A DNA stretch of 64,000 nt from Pseudomonas sp. SID14000 (GCF_002165135.1 NZ_NFZQ01000012.1:1-64000); one strand, 5' to 3'; numbered from the stretch's first letter, positions 28,268-37,941 are shown. Made by a program: numbers and translations. The notes: a model not told the origin generated them from the sequence alone.

Positions 28268-28384
28268 GGTTAAAGCTCCCTTTCTTTTCTAGTTATGGCC
28301 GGCCTTTTGGGCCGGGTGATTGCTGCGGTGTTGCCAGGGTTGCCCGGGGTCGCCGGGCTGAATCGGGGAGTGGTGTTGGCTGTG

Positions 28385-28483
28385 CCGGCCCTTTCGCGGG
28401 TAAACCCGCTCCCACAGAGGTCGGCGCAGACCCCTGGCTTGTGGATATCCCTGTGGGAGCGGGTTTACCCGCGAAGAGGCCGG
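28385..28483. repeat. Convergent REP pair inside the dpp cluster
   Basis: Opposed copies at 28385-28417 and 28449-28483, between the second binding-protein gene and the porin gene, both on the minus strand. The hairpin may lower readthrough or protect the upstream mRNA and so set different levels for binding proteins and transporter. Confidence 0.9.
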
Positions 28484-28496
28484 TACCGGCTAACGC

Positions 28497-30089
28497 TTAA
28501 TCAACACTCACACCGGAAAAATCATTGCGCCCGAACGGGCTGACCTTGAATTCGGAAACCTTGACGCTGAGCGGTTGGTTGACCGTGGAATGCGCCACCG
28601 GGGTAATCGGCACCTGCTGCTTGAGCCGTTGCTGGGCCTGCTGGTACAGGGCGGTGCGCTGCGCACGGTCGGTGACCTGCTTGGCCTGCTTGACCAGGCT
28701 GTCGTACTGCGGGTCGCACCACAGCGAGTAGTTGTTGCTGCCGATGGCATCGCAGCTGTAGAGGGTGCCCAACCAGTTGTCCGGGTCGCCGTTGTCCCCG
28801 GTCCAGCCGATCAGGGCTATATCGTGCTCGCCGCTTTTCATGCGTTTGAGGTACTCGCCCCATTCGTAGCTGACAATGCGCACCTTGAAGCCGAGCTTGC
28901 TCCAGTCGGCCTGGAGCATTTCCGCCATCAGCTTGGCGTTAGGGTTGTACGGGCGCTGCACCGGCATGGCCCACAGGGTGATCTCGGTGCCCGGCTTGAC
29001 CCCGGCCTGCTGCAGTAGCTGCTTGGCCTTTTCCGGGTCGAAGGGCGCGTCCTTGAGGCTGTCGTCATAGGACCACTGGGTCGGCGGCATGGCGTTGACT
29101 GCCAACTGGCCGGAGTCCTGGTACACGGCCTGGATGATCGCCTGCTTGTTCACCGCCATGTCCATCGCCTGGCGCACTTCCAGGCGGTCGAACGGTGGGT
29201 GTTGGGTGTTGTAGGCGATGTAGCCGAGGTTGAAGCCCGGCTGCTGCAGCACCTGCAGCTTGCTGTCGGCCTTGAGCGCCGGCAGGTCGGCGGGGCGTGG
29301 GTGCAGGGTGACCTGGCACTCGTTGCGGCGCAGCTTCTGGATGCGCACCGAAGGGTCGATGTTGATCGAGAACACCAGGTTGTCGATCTTCACGTCCTGC
29401 GGTGCCCAATAGGCCTTGTTGCCCTTGTAGCGGATCTGCGAATCCTTTTGATAACGCTGGAACACGAACGGCCCGGTGCCGATCGGTTGCTGGTTGATGT
29501 CGCTGGGGCGCCCGCTGGCCATCAGCTGTTCGGCGTATTCGGCAGAGAGGATGGAAGCGAAGCTCATGGCCAGGTTCTGGATGAACGCGGCATCGACCTT
29601 GTTCAGGGTAAAGATCACGGTCAGTGGATCGGCTTTCTCGACACGGGCGATGTTCTTGTCCAGGCCCATGCTGATGAAATAGGGGAACTCGGTCGGGTAG
29701 GCCTGGCGGAACGGGTGGTTCTTGTCGAGCATGCGGTTGAAGGTGAATAGCACATCGTCGGCGTTGAAGTCGCGGCTCGGCGTAAAGGCCTTGTTGCTGT
29801 GGAACTTCACCCCTTCGCGCAGGTGGAAGGTGTAGCGCAGGCCATCGTCGGACACCTCCCAGCGGGTCGCCAGGGCAGGGTGCACGGCGGTGCCGCCGCG
29901 CTCGAACTCGACCAGGCGGTTGTAGATCGGTTCGGCGGCGTCGTTGTCGGTGGCGCTGGTGTACTGGGCGGTGTCGAAGCCGGCGGGGCTGCCTTCGGAG
30001 CAGAACACCAGGTTGTTGGCCAGCAGGGCCGGCGACTGGCTGATCAGGCCCAGGGCCAGCAGGGCGGAAAGGCGGGTGGTGTGGCGCAT
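28497..30089 (-). CDS. Dipeptide-binding periplasmic protein, copy 2 (DppA-like)
   Basis: About 530 residues; signal peptide MRHTTRLSALLALGLISQSPALLA, then NLVFCSEGSPAGFDTAQYTS. Closely similar to copy 3 (shared VNAMPPTQWSYDDS, ITLWAMPVQRPYNPNAKLMAEMLQ region), pointing to duplication. ATG 30089 with AAGGA seven bases ahead is chosen over the longer open frame. The ligand range probably differs from its paralogues. Confidence 0.9.
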   Translation of the reverse strand: MRHTTRLSALLALGLISQSPALLANNLVFCSEGSPAGFDTAQYTSATDNDAAEPIYNRLVEFERGGTAVHPALATRWEVSDDGLRYTFHLREGVKFHSNKAFTPSRDFNADDVLFTFNRMLDKNHPFRQAYPTEFPYFISMGLDKNIARVEKADPLTVIFTLNKVDAAFIQNLAMSFASILSAEYAEQLMASGRPSDINQQPIGTGPFVFQRYQKDSQIRYKGNKAYWAPQDVKIDNLVFSINIDPSVRIQKLRRNECQVTLHPRPADLPALKADSKLQVLQQPGFNLGYIAYNTQHPPFDRLEVRQAMDMAVNKQAIIQAVYQDSGQLAVNAMPPTQWSYDDSLKDAPFDPEKAKQLLQQAGVKPGTEITLWAMPVQRPYNPNAKLMAEMLQADWSKLGFKVRIVSYEWGEYLKRMKSGEHDIALIGWTGDNGDPDNWLGTLYSCDAIGSNNYSLWCDPQYDSLVKQAKQVTDRAQRTALYQQAQQRLKQQVPITPVAHSTVNQPLSVKVSEFKVSPFGRNDFSGVSVD

Positions 30090-30235
30090 GGCAAGTCCTT
30101 TTACGTCTGTTTGCGCCGCCTCGGGGTACGAATGGCGGCAACAGTTCGCCGACCCCGCTGCGGGTAGCGGCGGGACGACATGAAGAGGTGGCAAGGTTGG
30201 CGGGCACCCGCCGCTCAGCGGGTGCCGTAGCTAGG

Positions 30236-31861
30236 CTATTTGTCCACGCTGACGCCGTAGAAGGAGTTCAGGCCGAATGGGCTGATCTTGTAGTCCTTCA
30301 CCTTGGCGCTCATGGGCTGGTACACGGTGGAGTGCGCGATCGGGGTGATCGGCACCTGCTCCTTGAGGATGTGCTGTGCCTTCTGGTACAGCTCGGTGCG
30401 CTTGGCCTGGTCGGAAGTCGCCTTGGCCTGCTTGATCAGGTCGTCGTAGGGCTTGTAGCACCACTTGGAGAAGTTGTTGCCGTTCATGGCATCGCAGCCA
30501 TACAGGGTACCCAGCCAGTTGTCCGGGTCACCGTTGTCACCGCTCCAGCCGATCAGCATGGCGCCTTGCTCGCCGCCTTTGGAGCGCTTGATGTACTCGC
30601 CCCATTCATAACTGACGATCTTCGCCTTGATGCCGACCTTGGCCCAGTCGGATTGCAGCATCTCGGCCATCAGCTTGGCATTGGGGTTGTACGGGCGCTG
30701 CACGGGCATCGCCCACAGGGTGATTTCGGTGCCTTCCTTGATGCCGGCTTCCTTGAGCAGTTGCTTGGCTTTCTCAGGGTCGAATGGCGCGTCCTTGATG
30801 CTGTCGTCATAGGACCACTGGGTCGGTGGCATGGCGTTGACCGCCAGCTGGCCGGCGCCCTGGTAGACCGATTCGATGATCTTTTTCTTGTCCACGGCCA
30901 TGTCCAGCGCCTCGCGGACTTTCAGCTGGGCCAGCGGGTTGGCTTCGTTGCTGCCCTTGACCTTGTCCATCACGTTGTAGGCGATGTAGCCGAGGTTGAA
31001 GCCGGCCTGCTGCGGCATCTGCAGGTTCTTGTCGGCCTTTAGCGGCTCGATATCGGCCGGACGCGGGAACAGGGTGACCTGGCACTCGTTCTTCTTCAGC
31101 TTCTGCATGCGCACCGAGGCGTCGGTGGTAATGGCGAAGATCAGGTTGTCGATCTTCACGTCATCGGGTTGCCAGTAGTCCTTGTTGCCCTTGAAGCGGA
31201 TCTGCGCGTCTTTCTGGTACTTGCTGAACACGAACGGGCCGGTGCCGATCGGCTTCTGGTTGATGTCGGCGGCCTTGCCGTCCTTGAGCAACTGGTCGGC
31301 GTATTCGGCGGACTGGATCGAGGCGAAGCTCATGGCCAGGTTCTGGATGAATGCGGCGTCGACTTCGTTGAGGGTGAACTTCACCGTGTGCTCGTCGAGC
31401 TTCTCCAGCCTGGCGATGTTCTTGTCCATGCCCATGTCGGTGAAGTACGGGAACTCGGTGGGGTAGGCCTGGCGGAACGGGTGGTTCTTGTCGAGCATGC
31501 GGTTGAAGGTGAAGAGCACATCGTCGGCGTTGAAGGTGCGGGTGGGCTTGAAGTAGTCGGTGGTGTGGAACTTGACCCCTTCACGCAGGTGGAAGGTGTA
31601 GGTCTTGCCGTCATCCGATACTTCCCATTTGGTCGCCAAACCCGGGATGACTGCAGTGCCGCCACGTTCAAACTGGGTCAGGCGGTTGAACACGGTCTCG
31701 GCCGAGGCGTCAAAGTCAGTCCCCGTGGTGTATTGCCCCGGGTCGAAGCCGGCCGGGCTGCCTTCGGAGCAGAACACCAGGTTGGACGCGGCAAGGGCCG
31801 ACGGTGCGCCGGTCAGCAAGCCTGCACCTAGAAGGAACGGAATGACTGCGTGTTTGAGCAT
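30236..31861 (-). CDS. Dipeptide-binding periplasmic protein, copy 3 (DppA-like), first gene of cluster
   Basis: A 541-residue family-5 binding protein with signal peptide ending ALAAS and the motif NLVFCSEGSPAGFDPGQYTT. It is the promoter-proximal gene of the cluster and the nearest relative of copy 2. Mature features (GDNGDPDNWLGTLYGCDAMN) match the DppA type, which binds a broad set of dipeptides. Confidence 0.92.
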   Translation of the reverse strand: MLKHAVIPFLLGAGLLTGAPSALAASNLVFCSEGSPAGFDPGQYTTGTDFDASAETVFNRLTQFERGGTAVIPGLATKWEVSDDGKTYTFHLREGVKFHTTDYFKPTRTFNADDVLFTFNRMLDKNHPFRQAYPTEFPYFTDMGMDKNIARLEKLDEHTVKFTLNEVDAAFIQNLAMSFASIQSAEYADQLLKDGKAADINQKPIGTGPFVFSKYQKDAQIRFKGNKDYWQPDDVKIDNLIFAITTDASVRMQKLKKNECQVTLFPRPADIEPLKADKNLQMPQQAGFNLGYIAYNVMDKVKGSNEANPLAQLKVREALDMAVDKKKIIESVYQGAGQLAVNAMPPTQWSYDDSIKDAPFDPEKAKQLLKEAGIKEGTEITLWAMPVQRPYNPNAKLMAEMLQSDWAKVGIKAKIVSYEWGEYIKRSKGGEQGAMLIGWSGDNGDPDNWLGTLYGCDAMNGNNFSKWCYKPYDDLIKQAKATSDQAKRTELYQKAQHILKEQVPITPIAHSTVYQPMSAKVKDYKISPFGLNSFYGVSVDK

Positions 31862-32190
31862 GATGGCCTCATTGTTGTCATTTTTCGATTGAGGTGGCCT
31901 CGTGAGCCGACCTGCGGATACTTATGCAGGGGGCGTTCCCAATGCAATATGGGGACGGATGATTGGCGCCAGAAAAGTGGTACGGACGTACACGGATGTC
32001 GCATTGATATAACTTTCGGCGAAGTTAAACGTTTGCGAAGGCAAAATAATGGCTTTTTGCGGGATGTTGCTGGGCGGGGGGAGTTGTAGGAGGCACCTTT
32101 TTAGTGCGTAGGAAAGGTCTGAAACCCTGAATTTGACGCGATCCCTGTGGGAGCGGGCTCGCCCGCTGCCACAGGTATTTCGTGGATCTG
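31862..32190. other. Intergenic region upstream of the dpp cluster
   Basis: This stretch of 329 bases holds the presumed dpp promoter, A/T-richer near 32000-32060, and a single REP-like palindrome (ctgtgggagcgggctcgcccgctgccacag) at about 32143-32174 close to the converging SIMPL gene. I see no ORF with a ribosome site. Confidence 0.6.
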
Positions 32191-32907
32191 TTAAGGCATC
32201 TGCACTTCAATCAGGCCATCGGCATTCATGCTCACTTCACTGGTCCCGGCCTCGATATCCGGCGCCGGTGCCGACTCATCAGCCCCCATGGCTTTCATCG
32301 CCATCGGCGCACTGCGCAGGTACGGGCGTGGGTAACCGCTGCTGTTGAGGTTCAGGCTGACCACTTTGTAGCCCTTGCCGCCCAGTGCCTCGGTGGCCAG
32401 TTGCGCACGGGCCTTGAAGGCATCCACCGCATCCTTGAGCAACGCATCCTCGCTGGCCTTGCGCGTGGCCGGGGCGATGGAGAAGTCCATGCCACCCATT
32501 TTCAGCTCTTGCAGCAGGTCGGCGGTCAACTGCGACAGGGCCGGGAAGTTGGCGCTTTCCAGGCGCAGTTCGGCGCGCTCGCGCCATCCGGTGATCTTCT
32601 GGCCCTTGCTGTCATACACCGGGTAGCTGTTGCGGCTACCTTGGCTGATCTTCACGTCCTTGATCTGGCGCGACTGCTGTACGGCCTTGTTCATGGTTTC
32701 GGTGATCTGCTTGGCGAGCTTGCCCGGGTCGGTGTTCTGCGCTTCGCTATACAGGGTCACGACCATCAGGTCACGCGCCACTTCCTTGCTGACTTCGGCA
32801 CGCAGCGAGACCTGGTTGTAACGCGGTTCATCGGCAGCCAGCGCCGGCAGGCTGGCGAGAAGGCCGCAGGACAGGATCAGGGCGGCGCCGCGAAGTGGGA
32901 TTTGCAT
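32191..32907 (-). CDS. SIMPL-domain (DUF541) periplasmic protein
   Basis: A 238-residue exported protein: signal peptide MQIPLRGAALILSCGLLASLPALA, then the SIMPL domain with YNQVSLRAEVSKEVARDLMVV and GWRERAELRLES. Members (E. coli YggE) are linked to stress or oxidative tolerance, but the biochemical role is unknown. AAGGAGTACCAC precedes the ATG. It is a single gene, divergent from roxS. Confidence 0.88.
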   Translation of the reverse strand: MQIPLRGAALILSCGLLASLPALAADEPRYNQVSLRAEVSKEVARDLMVVTLYSEAQNTDPGKLAKQITETMNKAVQQSRQIKDVKISQGSRNSYPVYDSKGQKITGWRERAELRLESANFPALSQLTADLLQELKMGGMDFSIAPATRKASEDALLKDAVDAFKARAQLATEALGGKGYKVVSLNLNSSGYPRPYLRSAPMAMKAMGADESAPAPDIEAGTSEVSMNADGLIEVQMP

Positions 32908-33108
32908 GTGGTACTCCTTGTCAATATAAGGCGTGGGTTCTGGTCTTCCATTTCACGCATGGCCCATCAGACCGGCAACAGTGTAGTGGGTTCAAAAGTG
33001 CCATCATCAACCTGTGACAAAGTGTGGCGCTTTGCCGCATCGCTGCAGCGAGGCGCCCGGCTTCGGTATACTCCAGCCGATTTTCTGGAGCACTCATCAG
33101 GAGAGCTC

Positions 33109-34365
33109 ATGCTCGCCGCCGTACAACCGCTGTCCGCTACCCGTCAGAATCTCTGGCGCCTGACCATCATTCGGGTCCTGGTCCTGGCTGCCCAGGCCGG
33201 CTCCGTGGGCGTCGCCTACTGGACCGAACTGCTGCCCTTGCCCTGGCTGTCACTGGCCGGCACCCTGGCCTTGTCTTCGCTGCTGTGTGCCTTCACGGCC
33301 CTGCGCCTGCGTTTGTCGTTGCCAGTCACCGAACTGGAGTATGCCCTGCAACTGGCCTGCGACCTGCTGATCCACAGTGCCTTGCTGTATTACTCCGGCG
33401 GCTCGACCAACCCGTTCGTGTCGTATTATCTGGTGCCGCTGGCGATTGCCGCAGTTACCTTGCCGTGGCTGTATTCGCTGATCCTTTCCGGCATTGCCCT
33501 GACCGCCTACAGCCTGCTGCTGGTGCAGTTCTACCCGCTCGAAGGCCTGCCGATGGCGCGGGACAAGATGCAGGTGTACGGCATGTGGCTGAGTATTGCC
33601 TTGGCCGCTGCAGTGATTACCTTCTTTGCCGCACGCATGGCCGAAGAGCTGCGCCGCCAGGAGCAGCTGCGTTCCGAGCGGCGTGAAGAGAGCCTGCGCG
33701 ATGAGCAACTGCTGGCCGTGGCCACTCAGGCCGCCGGTGCCGCCCATGAGCTGGGTACACCGTTGGCGACCATGAGCGTGCTGCTGAACGAAATGCGTCA
33801 GGACCACGCCGACCCGCTGCTGCAGGAAGACCTGCAGATCCTCCAGGACCAGGTGAAGCTGTGCAAGGAAACCCTGCAACAGCTGGTACGCGCCGCAGAA
33901 GCCAACCGCCGCCTGGCCGTGGTGGAGCAGGACGTGACCGCCTGGCTGGACGAGGCGCTGAACCGCTGGCACCTGATGCGCCCGGAAGCCAGCTACCGCT
34001 TCCAGCGCCTGCGTGACGGCCAGGTGCCGCGCCTGACGCCGCCGCCGGATCTGACCCAGGCGCTGCTCAACCTGTTGAACAATGCCGCCGATGCCTGCCC
34101 CGATGACCTTGAAGTACGCCTGGACTGGGATACCCATGACATCGTCATCAGCATCCGCGACCATGGCCCCGGCGTGCCGCCGGCCATCGCCGAAGCCATC
34201 GGCAAACCCTTCATTACCACCAAGGGCAAAGGTTTCGGCCTGGGCCTGTTCTTGAGCAAGGCCAGCGTGACCCGTGCGGGCGGTTCGGTGAAACTCTATA
34301 GTCATGAACAGGGTGGCACCCTGACCGAACTGCGCCTGCCCTATGGCAAGCGAGGAGATGAATGA
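33109..34365 (+). CDS. roxS: RegB/PrrB-type redox sensor histidine kinase (RoxS)
   Basis: A 418-residue kinase with about six N-terminal membrane helices. The heptapeptide GGSTNPF (97-103) is the ubiquinone-sensing motif of RegB; the phospho-acceptor is H213 (AAHELGTPLATMSV), and C252 (QVKLCKETL) matches the redox-active cysteine of RegB. ATP-binding boxes NLLNNAADA, GPGVPPAI and GFGLGLFLSKA follow. It should tune terminal oxidases to the redox state of the quinone pool. ATG 33109 has AGGAG five to six bases ahead. Confidence 0.93.
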   Translation: MLAAVQPLSATRQNLWRLTIIRVLVLAAQAGSVGVAYWTELLPLPWLSLAGTLALSSLLCAFTALRLRLSLPVTELEYALQLACDLLIHSALLYYSGGSTNPFVSYYLVPLAIAAVTLPWLYSLILSGIALTAYSLLLVQFYPLEGLPMARDKMQVYGMWLSIALAAAVITFFAARMAEELRRQEQLRSERREESLRDEQLLAVATQAAGAAHELGTPLATMSVLLNEMRQDHADPLLQEDLQILQDQVKLCKETLQQLVRAAEANRRLAVVEQDVTAWLDEALNRWHLMRPEASYRFQRLRDGQVPRLTPPPDLTQALLNLLNNAADACPDDLEVRLDWDTHDIVISIRDHGPGVPPAIAEAIGKPFITTKGKGFGLGLFLSKASVTRAGGSVKLYSHEQGGTLTELRLPYGKRGDE

Positions 34366-34925
34366 TGAGCGAAGAAAACCAGGTCGAAAGTGAAGAGCTG
34401 CCGCACCTGCTGCTGGTGGATGACGATGCCACCTTTACCCGGGTCATGGCCCGTGCCATGAGCCGCCGCGGTTTCCGCGTGAGCACCGCCAGCTCTGCCG
34501 AGGAAGGATTGATCCTGGCCCAGCAGGACCTGCCGGACTACGCCACGCTGGACCTGAAGATGGATGGCGACTCCGGGCTGGTGCTGCTGCCCAAGCTGCT
34601 GGAGCTGGACCCGGAAATGCGCGTGGTGATCCTGACCGGTTACTCGAGCATTGCCACCGCGGTGGAGGCGGTCAAGCGCGGTGCCTGCAATTACCTGTGC
34701 AAGCCGGCCGATGCCGATGACGTGTTGGCGGCGCTGCTGTCGGAGCACACCGACCTGGATACCCTGGTGCCGGAAAACCCGATGTCGGTAGACCGTCTGC
34801 AGTGGGAACACATCCAGCGCGTGCTGAACGAGCACGAGGGCAATATCTCGGCCACCGCGCGGGCGCTGGGCATGCACCGCCGGACCTTGCAGCGCAAGCT
34901 GCAGAAGCGCCCGGTCCGGCGCTGA
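34362..34925 (+). CDS. roxR: RegA/PrrA-type response regulator (RoxR)
   Basis: A 187-residue regulator whose start overlaps the roxS stop by four bases. Receiver domain at about 15-130 with acidic pocket LLVDDD and phospho-site D64 (ATLDLKMDGDSGL); a C-terminal Fis-type helix-turn-helix (ISATARALGMHRRTLQRKL) is nearly invariant in the RegA family. Confidence 0.94.
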   Translation: MMSEENQVESEELPHLLLVDDDATFTRVMARAMSRRGFRVSTASSAEEGLILAQQDLPDYATLDLKMDGDSGLVLLPKLLELDPEMRVVILTGYSSIATAVEAVKRGACNYLCKPADADDVLAALLSEHTDLDTLVPENPMSVDRLQWEHIQRVLNEHEGNISATARALGMHRRTLQRKLQKRPVRR

Positions 34926-35267
34926 TTCAGTACTGACAGTACCGGCCTCTTCGCGGGTAAACCCGCTCCCACAGGTATTTCACAAGCCTCAAGACTTGTG
35001 CAGTACCTGTGCTCCCACAGGCACAAGCTTCAAGGCCTGTGCAGTACCTGTGCTCCCACAGGCACAAGCTTCAAGGCCTGTGCAGTACCTGTGCTCTCAC
35101 AGGCATTTCACAGCCTCAAGACCTGTGCAGTACCTGTGGGAGCGGGTTTACCCGCGAAGGGCCGTAACTGACAGAAACTTCTCTTTATCACCCCGCGATC
35201 CCCGCAAGTCCCGGCCGTTGGCGTATCATTAGCCGCCTGACGGCAACCCCTCCAGGATCGCTTGCGC
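34926..35267. repeat. REP pair with an internal array of 41-base tandem repeats
   Basis: REP copies at about 34942-34975 and 35129-35163 bound an array. Two exact 41-base units beginning gcagtacctgtgctcccaca run at 35000-35040 and 35041-35081, and a diverged 45-base unit at 35082-35126. Each unit carries a fragment of REP end (cctgtg.tcccacagg), suggesting expansion of REP spacer by slippage. The rest to 35267 is the leader of the next gene. Confidence 0.85.
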
Positions 35268-36209
35268 ATGCTCGCCCTTCTTATCCAGACGCTGAACATC
35301 ACGGCACCGGTCTTCGCCATGCTGTTCATGGGCATGCTGCTCAAACGCATCCGCCTGATCGACGACAATTTCAACCGCGTCGCCTCGCAGCTGGTGTTCA
35401 ACGTGTGCATGCCGGCGCTGCTGTTCCTCGGTATCTATCATGCCGACCTGGCCACTGCGGTCAAACCGGGCGTCCTCCTCTATTTCATCGTCGCCACCCT
35501 GGTCGGCTTCGCCATTGCCTGGGGCCTGGCCATCTGGCGCAGTCCGCAGGCAGACCGAGGCATCTATACCCAGGGCGCGTTCCGCGGCAACAACGGCGTG
35601 ATCGGCCTGGCCCTGGCCGCCAGCCTGTACGGCGACTACGGTATTTCCCTGGGGGCGGTGCTCGCCGGCCTGGTCATCCTCATGTACAACTCGCTGTCGG
35701 CAGTAGTGCTGGCGGTGTACAGCCCGGACCAGAAGTCCGACCCGTGGAGCATCTGCAAGAGCATTTTCAGCAACCCGCTGATCATCAGTGTGCTGGTGGC
35801 CACGCCCATGGCCTACGGCCAGGTGCCGCTGCCGAACTGGCTGCTGACCTCGGGCGATTATCTGGCGCAGATGACCCTGCCGCTGGCGCTGATCTGCATC
35901 GGTGGCACGCTGTCGCTGGCGGCGCTGCGCGACAGCGGCAGGCTGGCCATCGACGCCAGCCTGGTGAAGGTGGTCTGGCTACCGCTGTTCGGCACCCTCG
36001 GCGCCTGGCTATGCGGCTTCCGTGGGGCCGAGCTGGGCATCCTGTTTCTGTACATCGGTAGCCCGACCGCAGCGGCCAGCTACGTCATGGCACGGGCGGC
36101 CAACGGCAACCATGAGCTGGCGGCGTCGATCATCGTGATTACCACGCTAATGGCGGCGATCACCACCAACATTGGTATTTTCATCTTGCAGTGGGGCGGA
36201 TGGATCTAG
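35268..36209 (+). CDS. AEC-family transporter (auxin efflux carrier type)
   Basis: About 313 residues and ten hydrophobic segments; N-terminal MLALLIQTLNITAPVFAMLFMG and the family pattern FNVCMPALLF and GTLSLAALRD. AEC carriers export small organic acids such as malonate, malate or amino-acid derivatives; the substrate here is unknown. A TTG at 35262 is also in frame; ATG 35268 has AGGA ten bases ahead. Confidence 0.85.
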   Translation: MLALLIQTLNITAPVFAMLFMGMLLKRIRLIDDNFNRVASQLVFNVCMPALLFLGIYHADLATAVKPGVLLYFIVATLVGFAIAWGLAIWRSPQADRGIYTQGAFRGNNGVIGLALAASLYGDYGISLGAVLAGLVILMYNSLSAVVLAVYSPDQKSDPWSICKSIFSNPLIISVLVATPMAYGQVPLPNWLLTSGDYLAQMTLPLALICIGGTLSLAALRDSGRLAIDASLVKVVWLPLFGTLGAWLCGFRGAELGILFLYIGSPTAAASYVMARAANGNHELAASIIVITTLMAAITTNIGIFILQWGGWI

Positions 36210-36265
36210 ATCCTTGACTGCAAACAACACAAAAAACACAGCCTCACTGAGCTAAAGGACAATTC

Positions 36266-37627
36266 ATGCAAGACCAGAGCACGCCCGAGCGGTTACAGCG
36301 CGGGCTGAAGAATCGCCATATCCAGCTGATCGCGCTGGGCGGGGCCATCGGTACCGGCCTGTTCCTGGGTATAGCCCAGACCATCCAGCTGGCCGGCCCC
36401 TCCGTGCTGCTGGGCTATGCCATTGCCGGCCTTATGGCCTTCCTGATCATGCGCCAGCTCGGCGAAATGGTGGTGGAGGAGCCGGTGGCCGGCAGCTTCA
36501 GCCACTTCGCCCACCAGTACTGGAGCGAGTTCGCCGGCTTCGTCTCGGGCTGGAACTACTGGGTGGTGTACGTGCTGGTCGGCATGGCCGAGCTGACGGC
36601 GGTGGGCATCTATGTACAGTACTGGTGGCCCGGTTTTCCCACCTGGGCCACGGCGGCGATCTTCTTCGTGGTGATCAACCTGATCAACCTGACTCAGGTG
36701 AAAGTCTACGGCGAAATGGAGTTCTGGTTCGCCCTGGTCAAGGTGGTGGCCATTGTCAGCATGATCGGCTTCGGCGCCTGGCTGCTGACCAGCGGCAACG
36801 GCGGCCCGGATGCCAGCGTGGCCAACCTCTGGCAGTACGGCGGCTTCTTCCCCAACGGTGTCACCGGCCTGGTGATGGCGCTGGCAGTGATCATGTTCTC
36901 GTTCGGAGGCCTGGAACTGGTGGGCATCACCGCCGCCGAGGCCGACAACCCGCGCCAGAGCATTCCCAAGGCCACCAACCAGGTGGTGTACCGCATTCTG
37001 ATCTTCTACATCGGCGCCCTGGCGGTGCTGCTGTCGCTGTACCCGTGGCAGAAGGTGGTTCAGGGCGGTAGCCCGTTCGTGATGATCTTCCACGAACTGG
37101 ACAGCGACCTGGTGGCGACCATCCTCAATATCGTGGTGCTGACGGCTGCGCTGTCGGTGTACAACAGCTGCGTGTACGCCAACAGCCGCATGCTTTTCGG
37201 CCTGGCCAGCCAAGGTGACGCGCCGCGGCAGTTGCTGAAGGTAAGCCGTAGCGGTGTGCCGCTGACCGCGCTGGGCGTGTCGGCCTTCGCCACCGGGCTG
37301 TGTGTGCTGATCAACTACCTGATGCCGGGTGAAGCCTTTGGTTTGCTGATGGCCCTGGCGGTGTCGGCGCTGGTGATCAACTGGGCGAGCATCAGCATTA
37401 CCCACCTGAAGTTCCGCAAGGCCAAGCTGGCGGCCGGGATTACCCCGTTCTACAAGAGCTGGGGGCACCCGGTCACCAACTACCTGTGCCTGGCGTTCAT
37501 CGTGCTGATCCTGGTGGTGATGTACCTGACCCCGCCGATTCGCATCTCGGTAATGCTGATCCCGGGGTGGATCCTGGTGCTATGGGTGGCCTTCAAGATG
37601 AAGAAGGCTCGCCAGGTTCGCCGTTAG
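36266..37627 (+). CDS. APC-family amino acid permease, AroP/PheP-like
   Basis: A 453-residue, twelve-helix proton symporter. It is very close to E. coli PheP/AroP along the length (LQRGLKNRHIQLIALGGAIG, GEMVVEEPVAGSFSHFA, GGLELVGITAAEADNP), so import of phenylalanine or other aromatic amino acids is likely, though histidine or proline permeases share these motifs. AAGGA lies six bases ahead of the ATG. It is monocistronic, followed by a large inverted repeat. Confidence 0.88.
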   Translation: MQDQSTPERLQRGLKNRHIQLIALGGAIGTGLFLGIAQTIQLAGPSVLLGYAIAGLMAFLIMRQLGEMVVEEPVAGSFSHFAHQYWSEFAGFVSGWNYWVVYVLVGMAELTAVGIYVQYWWPGFPTWATAAIFFVVINLINLTQVKVYGEMEFWFALVKVVAIVSMIGFGAWLLTSGNGGPDASVANLWQYGGFFPNGVTGLVMALAVIMFSFGGLELVGITAAEADNPRQSIPKATNQVVYRILIFYIGALAVLLSLYPWQKVVQGGSPFVMIFHELDSDLVATILNIVVLTAALSVYNSCVYANSRMLFGLASQGDAPRQLLKVSRSGVPLTALGVSAFATGLCVLINYLMPGEAFGLLMALAVSALVINWASISITHLKFRKAKLAAGITPFYKSWGHPVTNYLCLAFIVLILVVMYLTPPIRISVMLIPGWILVLWVAFKMKKARQVRR

Positions 37628-37635
37628 ATCTTCAG

Positions 37636-37905
37636 CGCCGGTGAGATCGAGCGCCGCCCGCGCGGCGCTTCGCGGGGCAAGCCCGCTCCCACATTTGTTG
37701 CAACGTGCCGAACCTGTCAGGCCATGGTTGCCCCCCTTGTTGGCTCGACTCTATTTCGAGGTGGACACATCCGCAGCCCCACCTGTCTGAAGACATGCAC
37801 CAAGGCTGACAACGCCTCTTTCACAGGCATGGCCACGTTGCAACAAATGTGGGAGCGGGCTTGCCCCGCGAAGCGCCGCGCGGGCGGCGCTCGATCTCAC
37901 CGGCG
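37636..37905. repeat. 72-bp perfect inverted repeat enclosing 126 bp
   Basis: Arms at 37636-37707 and 37834-37905 are exact reverse complements over 72 bases, from cgccggtgagatcgagcgcc to tttgttgcaacgtg. Each arm contains a variant REP core (gcgcttcgcggggcaagcccgctcccac). The 126-base centre (37708-37833) is not REP-like, has ATG-started ORFs without family resemblance, and includes the C-run ggttgcccccc. The arrangement lies between converging genes; it resembles a non-autonomous BIME-type element more than a simple terminator. Confidence 0.9.
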
Positions 37906-37941
37906 ATGCAAAGCTAAAGACATGAGCAGCCCCACATCTCC

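Noticed and set aside
35000..35126. CRISPR-like direct repeats
   Set aside because: The units abut without unique spacers and carry REP fragments, and there are no cas genes.
35000..35232. 78-codon ORF starting inside the tandem repeats
   Set aside because: Made of translated REP and repeat units; no independent support.
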